Assembly (NCBI RefSeq): GCF_036345155.1 | Contig: NZ_CP107772.1 | Span: 6,014,001 to 6,078,000 of the forward strand | Length of the DNA: 64,000 bases | Direction of reading: 5' to 3' | Source of the DNA: Streptomyces sp. NBC_00582 | GTDB taxonomy: Bacteria > Actinomycetota > Actinomycetes > Streptomycetales > Streptomycetaceae | Shown: positions 16,496-25,971 of the stretch, piece by piece | Layout: each line of letters starts with the position of its first letter | Position numbering within the stretch: the stretch's first letter is position 1 | The notes under the pieces: generated by a model | Told to the model about the DNA's origin: nothing | Databases searched by the model: none | The model's input: only the letters and a program-made list of their open reading frames with translations | Translations under genes and position numbers: made by a program

Positions 16496-18061
16496 TCAGT
16501 CCTTGGCGGGTGCCGGTACGGCGTCCCGCGGGCCCGGGACGGCCGCCGCCGCGCCCGAGGAGTCGCCGTCCGTGTTGATCTTCTCGATGAGGGCGAGCCG
16601 CTCCGGGGTGTCCTCCGGCTTGATGAAGCCGACGAGGATGTAGAGGACGAGGGAGACGGCCAGCGGGATCGAGACCTGGTACTGGAGCGGGACCCCGCCG
16701 TCCACGCGCTCGTCGATCGGGTAGTTGACCAGGTAGAAGGCCAGCAGCCCCATGGACCAGCTGGCCAGGGCCGCGGTCGGGCCGGAACGGCGGAACGGCC
16801 GCAGCAGGCCCAGCATCATCGGGATCGCCATCGGGCCCATGAGCCCGGCCACCCACTTGATGACGACGGTGATGATGTCCTTGAAGGTGGGGGAGTTGAC
16901 CTGGGTGGCCGCCGCCATGGACAGGCCGAGGAAGACCACGGTCGTGATCCGGGCGACCCGCAGCCCCTGCCCCTGGCTCCAGGTGCGGGCCCGGCGCCAC
17001 ACCACCGGCGCGCAGTCCCGGGTGAACACGGCGGCGATCGCGTTGGCGTCGGAGGAGCACATCGCCATGGTGTGCGAGAAGAAACCGACGACGACCAGGC
17101 CCAGCAGACCGTGCGGCAGGAGCTGTTCGGTCATCAGGCCGTAGGAGTCGGAGCCGTCCGGCTTCTGCGCGGTGACCAGCAGCGGTGACATCCACATGGG
17201 GAAGAACAGCACGACCGGCCACACCAGCCACAGCACCGCCGAGAGCCGTGCCGACCGCTCGGCCTCCCGGGCGTTGGCGGTGGCCATGTACCGCTGGGCC
17301 TGGTTGAGCATGCCGCCGTTGTACTCGAAGAGCTTGATGAAGAGGAAGGCGAGCAGGAAGACCGTGCCGTACGGGCCGACGAGCGGTTTCCCGTGGCCCT
17401 GGAGGGCCGGCTCGTCCCAGGCGCCGAAGAACCCGATGCCCTTGTCGTTCAGCTTCAGGACGACCGCCACGAACATCGCGACACCGGCCAGCAACTGGAT
17501 GACGAACTGGCCGAGTTCGGTGAGCGCGTCCGCCCACAGGCCGCCGATCGTGCAGTACACGGCGGTGATGGCGCCCGTGATGAGGATGCCCTGGTTGAGG
17601 GTGATGCCGGTGAAGACGGACAGCAGGGTGGCGATGGCGGCCCACTTGGCGCCCACGTCCACGATCTTCAGCAGCATCCCGGACCAGGCGAGCGCCTGCT
17701 GGGTCTTCAGGTCGTAGCGGTTCTTCAGGTACTCGAGCGGGGAAGCGACCCGCAGGCGTGAGCGCAGCCGGTTGATGCGCGGCGCGAACAGCTTGGAGCC
17801 GATCGCGATGCCGAGGGCGATGGGGAAGGACCAGGTGACGAAGGAGGTGACGCCGTAGGTGTAGGCGATGCCCGCGTACCCGGTGAACATCACCGCGCTG
17901 TAGCCCGACATGTGGTGCGAGATCCCGGACAGCCACCAGGGCATCTTGCCGCCCGCGGTGAAGAAGTCGCTGACGTCGTCGACGCGTTTGTGCGACCAGA
18001 CGCCGATGGCGATCATCACGCCGAAATAGCCGATGAGCACGGCCCAGTCGAGACCGTTCAT
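16496..18061 (-). CDS. Sodium:solute symporter (SSS family)
   Basis: A 521-residue membrane protein with about 13 helices and SSS-family features: WLSGISHHMSGYSAVMFTGYAG in the first helices and GGLWADALTELGQFVIQLLAG in the middle. It couples Na+ influx to uptake of an unknown organic solute, perhaps a sugar or an acid. The ATG at 18061 has GGGAGGA upstream; an in-frame start at 18094 is less likely. The C-terminus is a hydrophilic Ala/Pro tail. It is convergent with the ADP-ribosylglycohydrolase-like gene, 13 bp apart. Confidence 0.92.
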   Translation of the reverse strand: MNGLDWAVLIGYFGVMIAIGVWSHKRVDDVSDFFTAGGKMPWWLSGISHHMSGYSAVMFTGYAGIAYTYGVTSFVTWSFPIALGIAIGSKLFAPRINRLRSRLRVASPLEYLKNRYDLKTQQALAWSGMLLKIVDVGAKWAAIATLLSVFTGITLNQGILITGAITAVYCTIGGLWADALTELGQFVIQLLAGVAMFVAVVLKLNDKGIGFFGAWDEPALQGHGKPLVGPYGTVFLLAFLFIKLFEYNGGMLNQAQRYMATANAREAERSARLSAVLWLVWPVVLFFPMWMSPLLVTAQKPDGSDSYGLMTEQLLPHGLLGLVVVGFFSHTMAMCSSDANAIAAVFTRDCAPVVWRRARTWSQGQGLRVARITTVVFLGLSMAAATQVNSPTFKDIITVVIKWVAGLMGPMAIPMMLGLLRPFRRSGPTAALASWSMGLLAFYLVNYPIDERVDGGVPLQYQVSIPLAVSLVLYILVGFIKPEDTPERLALIEKINTDGDSSGAAAAVPGPRDAVPAPAKD

Positions 18062-18170
18062 ATGCGTCCTCCCAGGGTTCGGCCCGGCGCTCATCGTGGG
18101 CGCTGTCGCATGAACACGACAAGTAACCGTCAGGTCAAAGGGAGGTAAAGGTATTCGGCATGATGGCCTG

Positions 18171-18188
18171 AGTTCATCTACATGAACT
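18171..18188. promoter_or_regulatory. 18-bp inverted repeat upstream of the symporter gene
   Basis: AGTTCAT-CTAC-ATGAACT has perfect 7-bp arms. It lies 110 bp upstream of the symporter start and just 3' of the SDR stop (18202). It could be an operator for the symporter or part of the SDR 3' end; there is no T-run to support a classical terminator. Confidence 0.45.
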
Positions 18189-18201
18189 GGCTGTCATCGT
18201 G

Positions 18202-18987
18202 TCACCGCATCAGCTCCCCAGCGTTGACCAGCAACGACTGCCCGGTGATCGCCCGCGCCCGGTCCGAGGCCAGGAACACCGCCGCGTCCGCGACGTCCCC
18301 GTCCGTGGCCAGCTCCGGCAGGGCCATCCGGTCGGTGAGGCGCGCGAGGACCTCGCCCTCCGGTACGCCCTCCGTCGCCGCGGTGAAGTGGACGTAGGCC
18401 TGGACCGGAGGACCCCACATCCAGCCGGGCAGGACCGTGTTGACCCGGACGCGGTGCGGGCCGAGCTCCCGCGCCAGCGAGTACATCGCGCTCGTCAGCG
18501 CGCCCTTGGAGGCCGCGTACGCCGCCTGCCGCACCTGGGAGGGGGCCGCGACCGCGGACTGCGTGCCGATGAAGACCACCGATCCGCCCCGCGCCTTGAG
18601 GCCGGGCAGACAGGCCCGGGTGATCCGCAGCGAGCCCAGCAGGTTCACGTCGAGGACCGACTGCCAGGTCGTGAAGTCCGCGTCCTCGAGTCCGCCGAAG
18701 TAGGAGTCCCAGGCGGCGACCTGGATCACCGCGTCGATTCCCCCGAACCGCTCCAGCGCCACCCCCGCCAGCGCCTCGCACTGCCCCTCGTCGGTGATGT
18801 CGGTCGCCCGCCACGCGGTGTGCGTCCCGTCCGGATCGATCTCCGCCGCGCTCTTGGCGAGGTTCGCCTCGGTCCGCGCGGCCAGCACGGCGTTCCCCCC
18901 GTCCCGTACGACCGCCGCGGCGACCTGGTGGCCCAGGCCCGCCCCGACCCCCGAGACGACGACCGTCCTGTCCGCGAGCAGTGACAT
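18202..18987 (-). CDS. Short-chain dehydrogenase/reductase
   Basis: A 261-residue SDR with SGVGAGLG (glycine motif, residue about 12), ART after beta-2, DVNLLGSLRIT, and catalytic YAASK near 155. The VLPGWMWGPP stretch after beta-6 and the C-terminal TGQSLLVNAGE are standard. Cofactor and substrate are unknown. Family members often act on steroids or other hydrophobic alcohols. Divergent from the next gene, with a perfect inverted repeat in the gap. Confidence 0.92.
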   Translation of the reverse strand: MSLLADRTVVVSGVGAGLGHQVAAAVVRDGGNAVLAARTEANLAKSAAEIDPDGTHTAWRATDITDEGQCEALAGVALERFGGIDAVIQVAAWDSYFGGLEDADFTTWQSVLDVNLLGSLRITRACLPGLKARGGSVVFIGTQSAVAAPSQVRQAAYAASKGALTSAMYSLARELGPHRVRVNTVLPGWMWGPPVQAYVHFTAATEGVPEGEVLARLTDRMALPELATDGDVADAAVFLASDRARAITGQSLLVNAGELMR

Positions 18988-19014
18988 CGGGACCTCCCTG
19001 ACCCTGGCGCATTG

Positions 19015-19031
19015 TCTGACGGAGCGTCAGA
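19015..19031. promoter_or_regulatory. Perfect inverted repeat in the SDR divergent promoter
   Basis: TCTGACG-GAG-CGTCAGA, 7-bp arms, 34 bp upstream of the plus-strand gene start and 28 bp upstream of the SDR start. This TGACG/CGTCA layout is common for TetR-family operators in actinobacteria. The repressor is not encoded next door. A related core (CTGACGCGTCAG) occurs at 56267-56278 before a DsbA-family gene. Confidence 0.55.
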
Positions 19032-19064
19032 GTATGGTCCGGCCGCCGAGGAAGGGGAAGACGC

Positions 19065-19904
19065 ATGAGCGAGGAGACCCGCAGCGAGACGTACGCCGAG
19101 CTGGCCGCCGTAGGCCCCTACGGCGTCCGCCCCGGCCACGCCCTGATCACCATGGTCGAACCGCACCCGGGCCACGAGTACGCCTACAACCGCTGGTACG
19201 AGGACGACCACTACTACGCCGGCGCGATGGCCATGCCCTGGATGTACGCCGGACGCAGATGGGTGGCGACCCGGGACCTGCAACTCCTGCGCTCCCCGGA
19301 GAAGTCCGCGATCGCCCGGCCCGTCACCGCCGGCTGCTACCTCTCCGTCTACTGGATCACCGCCGGCCGCTACGACGACCACATGAAGTGGACGGTCGCC
19401 ATCAACAAACGCCTCAACCGGGACGCCCGGGTCTACCAGGACCGCACCCATGTCTTCACGGCGTTCCAGGACCACGAGGCGACCGTCTACCGCGACGGCG
19501 CGGCCGGCCCCCGCGACCACCACGCCCTCGACCACCCCTACGCCGGCCTGGTCCTGGAGGTCGTCGACACCGACGGCCCCGGACAGCGCACCGAACTCCT
19601 GGAGTGGCTGCGCACCCGCCACCTCCCGGAACACCTCGCCGGCTCCCCGGCGGCCATGGTCACCGTCTTCCGCCCCACCCCCCTCCCCGGCGACCGCATG
19701 ACCTACGTCAAACAGGTCGAGGGCGTCGACACCCGGCTGACCCTGCTGTGGTTCCTGGAAGGGGACCCGAGGGAGTGCTGGGAGGACCGCTTCACGGGCC
19801 TGGAGGCGGAGATCACGGCGTCGGGCCTGGGCCGGCTGGAGCTGCTGGCCCCGTTCGTGCCGACGATTCCGGGAACGGACCGCTATGTGGCGGACCTGAG
19901 ATGA
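19065..19904 (+). CDS. Conserved protein of unknown function, dimeric alpha/beta-barrel-like
   Basis: A 279-residue soluble protein. It starts after GGAAG near 19050. The N-terminal half has HALITMVEPHPGHEYAYNRW and YEDDHYYAGAM, followed by a strand ending YLSVYWIT; the C-terminal half repeats the general plan. The W-Y-x-x-x-H pattern resembles EthD/antibiotic-biosynthesis-monooxygenase folds, which bind small hydrophobic molecules, but I cannot name a family. Divergent from an SDR with a shared operator-like palindrome, so the two probably act in one catabolic or detoxification step. Confidence 0.65.
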   Translation: MSEETRSETYAELAAVGPYGVRPGHALITMVEPHPGHEYAYNRWYEDDHYYAGAMAMPWMYAGRRWVATRDLQLLRSPEKSAIARPVTAGCYLSVYWITAGRYDDHMKWTVAINKRLNRDARVYQDRTHVFTAFQDHEATVYRDGAAGPRDHHALDHPYAGLVLEVVDTDGPGQRTELLEWLRTRHLPEHLAGSPAAMVTVFRPTPLPGDRMTYVKQVEGVDTRLTLLWFLEGDPRECWEDRFTGLEAEITASGLGRLELLAPFVPTIPGTDRYVADLR

Positions 19905-19997
19905 CAACGGCACCCCGGCCCCACCGCGGACGGGTGGTGGGTGGGCATAGGCCGGGGGTCCGGGGGGCGGGAGCCCCCCTGCTACGGCCACCCCGGC

Positions 19998-21941
19998 TCA
20001 GGGTGACTTCAACTCGTCGGGACACGGAGTGCCGCGCGGCAACTGGTACGGCGCGGCAAGCCGGTACACCCCGGCCTTCGGGGCCAGCAGCACCGTCCAC
20101 TTGTCCCCCTGCGGGTCCTCCTCCGTCTCGTACAGGCACCCGTTCACGTTCGTGTAGGACTTCGGCTCGCCCTCCGCCCGGTGCTTGGACGCCTCCGTCT
20201 CCTGCGGAGCCTTCAGGCTCTTGCCCTCCGCGTCGACGACGCTCAGCCACGGCGAGTACGGGATCCGGATCAGGACCCGGCCCGCCTTCTTCACGTCGAT
20301 CGTCATCTCGCCCTGCTCGGCCCGCTGCACGACCGCGTGGGGCTCGGCGAGCGGCGCCGGGTCGGTGACCTTGAAGAGCTGCCAGTCGGCGTCGCCCCAG
20401 ATCTGCTCCAGATAGGGCAGCCCCCGCTGGATCAGCTCCCGCTCCCGTTCCCCGCCGTCCCCGTCCAGCGCCTCCTTGGGGACGACGACGTAGTGCACGG
20501 CCCACCGCTGGAGCCACTCGTGGTAGTTCGCGGAGTTCAGCGTGTCGTCGTAGAAGAGGGGGTTGCGCTCCATGTCGGCCTGCCGGTTCCAGCCCCGGGC
20601 CAGGTTGACGTACGGCGCGAGCGCGGAGGCCTCGCGGTGGGAGCGGGCCGGGACGACCTCGACGCGGCCCTTCTCGGCGCCGACGCCCTGCAGTTCGTTC
20701 ACGAGCGGCGCCAGCTCACGCGCCCAGGAGGCCGCCGGGGTCGTACGGATGACGTCGTCGACCGACTTGAAGCCGATCCAGCCGACGAACCCGAGCGACG
20801 CCACGACGATGACGTACCACTTGCGGCTGCGCGGCACCGCGAACGGCAGCGCGGCCGCCAGCACCACCCCCGAGAACAGCATCGCGAGCCGGGTGATGTT
20901 GGACCCGATCTGCGAGCTGATCAACCACACCCCGAGCACCCCGAGGCCGTACACCGCCGCCGTGATCCGTACGGTCTTCCAGTCGTGCGGGACGACGAAG
21001 AACACGATCGCCGCGTAGATGAACGGCAGTGACGCCGAGCCGATCGACATCGGCTGGGTGCCGGAGAAGGGGAACAGCCAGGCGGAGACGGCGACGACGG
21101 CGGTCGGCGCGAGACCGAGGGCCCAGGCGCCGGGCCGCCGCTTCTGAAGGAACAGCGCGGCCGCGACGATGCCCACGAACAGCCCCGCCACCGGCGAGCC
21201 CATCGTGGCGAGCGCGGCGAGCGGGGCCGCGCACAGCGCCTTCGCCCAGCGTTTGTAGCGCCAGCGGTACGGCCAGCAGAACACGACGGCCACGGCGGCG
21301 AGCGCGAACATGTTGCCGAGGCCGAAGGTGACCCGCCCGGACGCGGCGTTGCACAGGAGGGCGAAGACCCCGGCGAGCGCCGGCCAGACCGGGTTCTTCA
21401 CCGGGCGGCAGCGCAGCAGGACGAGTGTGAGCAGGCCGGCCGACAGGGTGCCGGCGATCATCATCGTCGTACGGACGCCGAGGACGGACATCAGATACGG
21501 CGAGATGACGCTGTACGACACCGGGTGCATCCCGCCGTACCAGGCGAGGTTGTACGCGGAGTCGGGGTGCCGGCCGACGAACTCCGCCCAGGCGTCCTGC
21601 GCCGCGAGATCGCCGCCGCTGTTCGCGAACGTGAAGAACCAGATGAGGTGCACGATCCCGGACAGCGCGGTGACGGAGAGCACCAGGTGCCGGCGCAGGA
21701 AGCCGCCGAGGCGGGCGAGCGCGGCGCGCGGCCACGCCTTCGCCGGGTCCTGCGGCGCGGTGGCCTCCGCCGAGGCCTTCGTCGGTGCCGTCACGGCGTC
21801 GGGTGGGTCATGGTCGTGGGGGTCATGGTCGTGGGCGGCATGGTCGTGCTCACCGGACTGGGGTGCGGGCACCCGGATGCGCGGGCCGGTGTCCGGGCCC
21901 GGACCGGTGTCGTCGGCGCGTGTCGGCTCCGCAGTGGCCAC
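19998..21941 (-). CDS. Large polytopic membrane protein, glycosyltransferase-C-like
   Basis: About 647 residues from a GTG at 21941 with GGGGAG upstream; an ATG at 22004 is possible. A hydrophilic, His/Asp-rich start (HDHDPHDHDPP) leads to 11-12 membrane helices (about residues 85-410). The first large loop reads DAWAEFVGRHPDSAYNLAWYGG. An extracytoplasmic C-terminal domain of about 220 residues follows. The layout resembles GT-C or PTPS-related membrane proteins; database entries for such proteins are often mislabelled MFS transporters. No catalytic motif is proven. Divergence into the dacA-type gene upstream suggests an envelope role. Confidence 0.7.
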   Translation of the reverse strand: MATAEPTRADDTGPGPDTGPRIRVPAPQSGEHDHAAHDHDPHDHDPPDAVTAPTKASAEATAPQDPAKAWPRAALARLGGFLRRHLVLSVTALSGIVHLIWFFTFANSGGDLAAQDAWAEFVGRHPDSAYNLAWYGGMHPVSYSVISPYLMSVLGVRTTMMIAGTLSAGLLTLVLLRCRPVKNPVWPALAGVFALLCNAASGRVTFGLGNMFALAAVAVVFCWPYRWRYKRWAKALCAAPLAALATMGSPVAGLFVGIVAAALFLQKRRPGAWALGLAPTAVVAVSAWLFPFSGTQPMSIGSASLPFIYAAIVFFVVPHDWKTVRITAAVYGLGVLGVWLISSQIGSNITRLAMLFSGVVLAAALPFAVPRSRKWYVIVVASLGFVGWIGFKSVDDVIRTTPAASWARELAPLVNELQGVGAEKGRVEVVPARSHREASALAPYVNLARGWNRQADMERNPLFYDDTLNSANYHEWLQRWAVHYVVVPKEALDGDGGERERELIQRGLPYLEQIWGDADWQLFKVTDPAPLAEPHAVVQRAEQGEMTIDVKKAGRVLIRIPYSPWLSVVDAEGKSLKAPQETEASKHRAEGEPKSYTNVNGCLYETEEDPQGDKWTVLLAPKAGVYRLAAPYQLPRGTPCPDELKSP

Positions 21942-22111
21942 CTGAAGGCACTCCCCGTGTCCCGTCTTCTGTTCTCGGCCGCGTCCTGTTCGCGTCCACT
22001 TCACGGCAGCGTCCTTGCGGCCGGCGACCTGTCCCGTTTCGCGACGCTAGCACGCACCCCGCCGGGCGGCTGCCCGGCGGGGTGGCGAGAGGTACGGACG
22101 AGGCCGACGGG

Positions 22112-24697
22112 TCAGCTCAGACGGGTCAGCTTGTCCGGGAGGCCCGGCTCGACGAGATCGCTCTCCAGGGCGACCGGCACCTTCACGGCGCCGCCGGTGC
22201 CGTCCCCGACGGTGAGCGTGCCCACCTGGGTGCCGGCCTTCGCGGTGTGCGGGACCTCGTCGGCGGCGAACCTCAGCCGCACGGTCAGACCGGCCCAGCC
22301 GACCGCCGTGACGTCCTTGGTGACGACGACCGGGGTGTGGCCGCCGAGCTTGTCGTCCACGTACCCGACGACATCGCCCTTCTTCAGGATCTTCGCCGAG
22401 GTCAGCGCGTCCTCCGCGGCGGACAGGGCCGTCTTGCTGACCTCGTTGACCGTCTTGAGGATGGTCGGCTTGTGCTGGCCGAGGATCGCGCCGACGACGG
22501 TGACCGTCTCACCGCCGACCTCCTTGCGGGCGGCGAAGAGCAGGTTGCCGCCGGCCGCGGTGGTGGAGCCGGTCTTGATGCCGATCGCGCCCATCTTGAA
22601 GGGGAGCTCGTTGTAGTTGGGCCAGTTGGTGCCGGAGGGGTCCGTCCAGCTCGCCGCGCTGGTGATCGCCACGAGCGCCGGGATCTTCACGACCGCGTTG
22701 CCGAGCTTCACCTGGTCCTCGGCGGTGGAGACGGTGGTCTCCTTCAGCCCGGAGGGGTCGGTGTACGTCGTGTTCGACATCCCGAGCTCCTTGGCGGCGG
22801 CGTTCATCTTCTTGACGAACGCGGCCTCCGTGCCCCCGTCCCAGCGGGCCAGCAGCCGGGCGATGTTGTTGGCGGACGGGATCATGATTGCCGAGAGGGC
22901 CTGCTGGAGGGTGAGCTTGTCGCCCTCCTTGACGCTGTCGAGGGTGGACTCGCCGCTCTGGTTGTAGCCGCCCTCCTTCTCGGCGGTGGCGTCGACGGTG
23001 ATGCTCGGACCGTCGGCGCCCGTCTTGAGGGGGTGGTCCTTGAGGACGACGTACGCGGTCATCGTCTTGGCCACCGAGCCGATGGCGACGGGCGTCTGCT
23101 TGCCGAAGCTGTCCATCGTGCCGACGCCGTCGACGTCCATCCAGCCCTGGCCCTCGTCCGGCCACGGCAGGGAGAGCTTGCCGCCCTCGAAGGTGTACGC
23201 GTCCTTCGCGGTGAGCGTCAGCGCGGTCGCCGGGAGCGGGCGGACGGCCTGCACGACTGCAAACACGATCGCCAGCAGGATGACCAGCGGCGTCCAGATC
23301 TTGACCCGCCGGCCGAGCGTGCGCATCGGGGTCGGAGGGGGCGGCGGGGTGTTGGTCAGCTCCGCCAGCAGGTCCAGCGGCGGCTTCGGCGGCAGCGGCT
23401 GCTGGGTCGTCCGCTCGGGGCCGATCTGCGGCACCAGCGCGGTGACGGCCGTGATGTCCCCGGACGCCTTGGGCGGGCGCGGCTCGTCGAGCGGCTTGAG
23501 TGCGACGAACTTGCTGGTCCGCTCGGCGGGGGGAGGCGTCTCGGACCTCTCGGCCGCCTTGCCGGAAGCCTTCGGCTCGTCGGCCTTCGGCTCGTCCCGC
23601 TCGGTCTCGTCCGGCTTCGGCTTGAGGGCCCCGCCCAGCTTGAGCATGGTGGTCGGCTGGTCGACCGTGGGCTTGGGGCGCGGGGCCTTGAAGATGGCGG
23701 TGGGCTGGTCGACGGGGGAGTGGTCGGCCTTGTCGCCGTCCTCCGCCGTCTCCTCCCGCTCGTCGTCCTTGGCGGAACCGGAGGCCCACTTGGGGACGGG
23801 CTTGGCGGAAGGAGCGTCGACGGCGTCCGGCTCGGCGTCCGCCTCGCCGTCGCTCTCGTCGACCTCGGGCTCGTCCTCGCTCTCGGGCTCGTCCTCGCTC
23901 TCGGGCTCGTCCTCGCTCTCGGGCTCGTCCTCGACCTCGGGTTCGTCCTCGACGTCAGGCTCGTCCTCGACCTCGACCTCGGATTCGGCCTCGGGCTCGG
24001 TGTCGGACTCAGCCTCGGCCTCGGAGCCGGCGTCACCGTCCTCGTCCTGAACCTCGTCCTGAACCTCGTCCCGGATCTCGGCCGCGTCCCGGATCTCGTC
24101 CTGGATCTCGTCCTGGATCTCGGCTGCGTCTCGGACCTCGTCCTGGATCTCGTCCTGGATCTCGGCGTCCTGGACCTCGTCCTGGACCTCGTCCCGGACC
24201 TCACCCCCGGCCGCGTCCTCGAGCTCCTCTGACGCGGAGGTGTCCGGAGTGGAGTCCTCCGCATCTCCCGCGCCGCCGTTCTCGTCGGCGTCGCCCGCGG
24301 AGCCCTCCGAGGCGCCCTCGGCGTCCTCGTGGCTCTCGGAGGCGTCGGAGTCGGCCCCGGCGGACCCGGAGCCCCCAGAAGGGCTCTCAGCGCTTTCCGC
24401 GGCGCCGTCCACGCCCTCGGCACCGTCGGCCTCGGGAACCGCGTCCTCGACCTCCGGACGAGCGTCCTGAGGGTCCTCGATCTCCAGTTCGCGTACGGAG
24501 AAGACCCGAGTCGCCGTGTCCACACCGCCCCGTGAGGCGGCCTCAGAAGCCGGGGCTCCGCTCTCCCGGGCCACGGCGACCCGCGGATCGCGAACCTCGC
24601 GGGCCTCGCGTGCCTCGGGAACCGTACCCGCGCTCCCCGACGTCGGTTCCGCCGACGACTCGCGCTGCTTCGACCTGTCGGGGGACTCGCCCGCCAC
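22112..24697 (-). CDS. D-alanyl-D-alanine carboxypeptidase (S11) with long acidic N-terminus
   Basis: An 861-residue penicillin-binding protein. Residues 1-465 are cytoplasmic and very acidic, with QDEI/QDEV repeats (about 165-220) and EPESED repeats (about 250-285). One membrane helix (WTPLVILLAIVFAVV) sits near 470-485. The C-terminal catalytic domain has all three motifs: SVAK near 541, SAN near 607 (IPSANNIA) and KTG near 706 (GIKTGS), so it should trim pentapeptide stems of peptidoglycan outside the cell. Typical S11 enzymes are 380-450 residues, so the N-terminal half is an addition. Confidence 0.93.
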   Translation of the reverse strand: MAGESPDRSKQRESSAEPTSGSAGTVPEAREAREVRDPRVAVARESGAPASEAASRGGVDTATRVFSVRELEIEDPQDARPEVEDAVPEADGAEGVDGAAESAESPSGGSGSAGADSDASESHEDAEGASEGSAGDADENGGAGDAEDSTPDTSASEELEDAAGGEVRDEVQDEVQDAEIQDEIQDEVRDAAEIQDEIQDEIRDAAEIRDEVQDEVQDEDGDAGSEAEAESDTEPEAESEVEVEDEPDVEDEPEVEDEPESEDEPESEDEPESEDEPEVDESDGEADAEPDAVDAPSAKPVPKWASGSAKDDEREETAEDGDKADHSPVDQPTAIFKAPRPKPTVDQPTTMLKLGGALKPKPDETERDEPKADEPKASGKAAERSETPPPAERTSKFVALKPLDEPRPPKASGDITAVTALVPQIGPERTTQQPLPPKPPLDLLAELTNTPPPPPTPMRTLGRRVKIWTPLVILLAIVFAVVQAVRPLPATALTLTAKDAYTFEGGKLSLPWPDEGQGWMDVDGVGTMDSFGKQTPVAIGSVAKTMTAYVVLKDHPLKTGADGPSITVDATAEKEGGYNQSGESTLDSVKEGDKLTLQQALSAIMIPSANNIARLLARWDGGTEAAFVKKMNAAAKELGMSNTTYTDPSGLKETTVSTAEDQVKLGNAVVKIPALVAITSAASWTDPSGTNWPNYNELPFKMGAIGIKTGSTTAAGGNLLFAARKEVGGETVTVVGAILGQHKPTILKTVNEVSKTALSAAEDALTSAKILKKGDVVGYVDDKLGGHTPVVVTKDVTAVGWAGLTVRLRFAADEVPHTAKAGTQVGTLTVGDGTGGAVKVPVALESDLVEPGLPDKLTRLS
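23863..24200. repeat. In-frame tandem repeats inside the carboxypeptidase gene
   Basis: Two arrays. At about 23863-23945 an 18-bp unit encodes EPESED, at least four near-perfect copies. At about 24040-24200 a 12-bp unit encodes QDE(I/V), interrupted by RDAAEI. Both keep the reading frame and the acidic charge, so copy-number change would lengthen or shorten the cytoplasmic tail without breaking the enzyme. Confidence 0.85.
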
Positions 24698-24913
24698 CGA
24701 TGCCTCCTTGTGCCTGCCGAACCGTGAACGCCCGCCCTGGACCCGCCTCGGGGCGCTGTCCGAACCATGTACCAGTGTCCTGTGTAGAGGGCTTGGCTCC
24801 TGCGGTAGACGAGAACGACATACCTACTGGTTCCACTACAAACAGGTCACGCACCCTCGACAGACCAATGTGAGAGGGGTCACCCTGTCATTCATCCACG
24901 CGGGGAGGCATGG

Positions 24914-25672
24914 ATGGGCAGGAGCCGCAGAACGATTCCGGAAGAGCTTCTTCTGCTGGCGTTGGACCCGACCACGGGTACCACCGCACAGCCGCAGTCG
25001 CTCGACCTTGGTCTGGCCGGAGCACAGCTAGTGGAGCTGGCGCTGGCCGGACGGATAGCCCCGGACGGGGATCGTATCGCCGTGGTGTCCCCACGGCCGA
25101 CAGGAGATCCAACACTGGACTGCGCGTTGGAGTTGCTGCGAAGGCGTGGCGCTCCGGTACGGGCCGTCCACTGGATCGGCGGGCCGCGTCTCGGGCTTCG
25201 CCAGACCTACCTCTCGCATCTGGAGCGGTGCGGCATGGTGCATGCCGTGGCGGGTCAGATGTGCGGGGTGCTGCCGACCACTCGCTACCAGGCGACGGAC
25301 ACCGAGATCAGCCGGGAGATCAGGGCCCGGCTGGACTCCGCGATCCGCACCGGCGTACCGCCGGACCCGCGGACCGCGGCGCTCGCCGCACTGGCGCACG
25401 CGGTCGGCCTCGGCAAGCACCTGTACCCGGGGAACGAGGGACGCTCGTCCCGCTCCCGGCTGCGGGACCTGATCAGGCACGACCCCATGGGCGGTCTCGT
25501 CGCGCACGCCGTGATGGACGTCCAGAACGGTGCGGCGGCCCAGCCGCGCCGCAGCCCGGCGGCCCCGGCCGGCCGGCAGACCGGACCGGGCGGACGGCCC
25601 GTACCGGAACCCGCCCGTGGAGTTCCGGCACAACCGCGCCGCGGCCCGATGGCGCGTGTCGTGGCCCACTGA
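24914..25672 (+). CDS. GPP34/GOLPH3-family protein
   Basis: A 252-residue GPP34 domain protein. It opens with IPEELLLLALDPTTG, the standard family start, then LVELALAGRI, and a C-terminal helical bundle. Eukaryotic GOLPH3 binds phosphatidylinositol-4-phosphate; the bacterial role is unknown, although streptomycetes carry many copies. The ATG at 24914 has GGGGAGG 5 bp upstream. The last 50 residues are Pro/Arg-rich and probably disordered. It is divergent from the carboxypeptidase gene; the 216-bp gap must hold both promoters, but I see no clear motif. Confidence 0.9.
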   Translation: MGRSRRTIPEELLLLALDPTTGTTAQPQSLDLGLAGAQLVELALAGRIAPDGDRIAVVSPRPTGDPTLDCALELLRRRGAPVRAVHWIGGPRLGLRQTYLSHLERCGMVHAVAGQMCGVLPTTRYQATDTEISREIRARLDSAIRTGVPPDPRTAALAALAHAVGLGKHLYPGNEGRSSRSRLRDLIRHDPMGGLVAHAVMDVQNGAAAQPRRSPAAPAGRQTGPGGRPVPEPARGVPAQPRRGPMARVVAH

Positions 25673-25971
25673 GCCGCAGTTCCGCGACACACCCGCCGGA
25701 GCACCGGCACGCACGACCCGTATGGCCCGTATCACCCGTATGACCCGTTCGGGAGCCGCCGCGGCCCGCGCGGGGTGGTGACGCCGTAGGTCCTTCGTGA
25801 CACACGGCGTCGCCGCCCCGCGCGGACGCATGTCCGGGCCGTGCCCCGAACTGGCGTGTAGCGGCCGCATATCCACCGTTTTCCAGCGGTACAAAGCACC
25901 TTGGTGGCAGTCTGCTCAACAGCAGATACGCAAAGTGTCATGACAGGCATGCAGCCGGAGGTGCGCGTCCC
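25673..25971. other. Intergenic region upstream of the second XRE regulator
   Basis: No gene-like frame with a ribosome binding site. The right third is less GC-rich and holds an imperfect repeat CAAAG CAC CTTGG (25892-25904) that echoes the operator-like motif at 1007-1021, so this is probably the XRE gene promoter. Confidence 0.4.
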
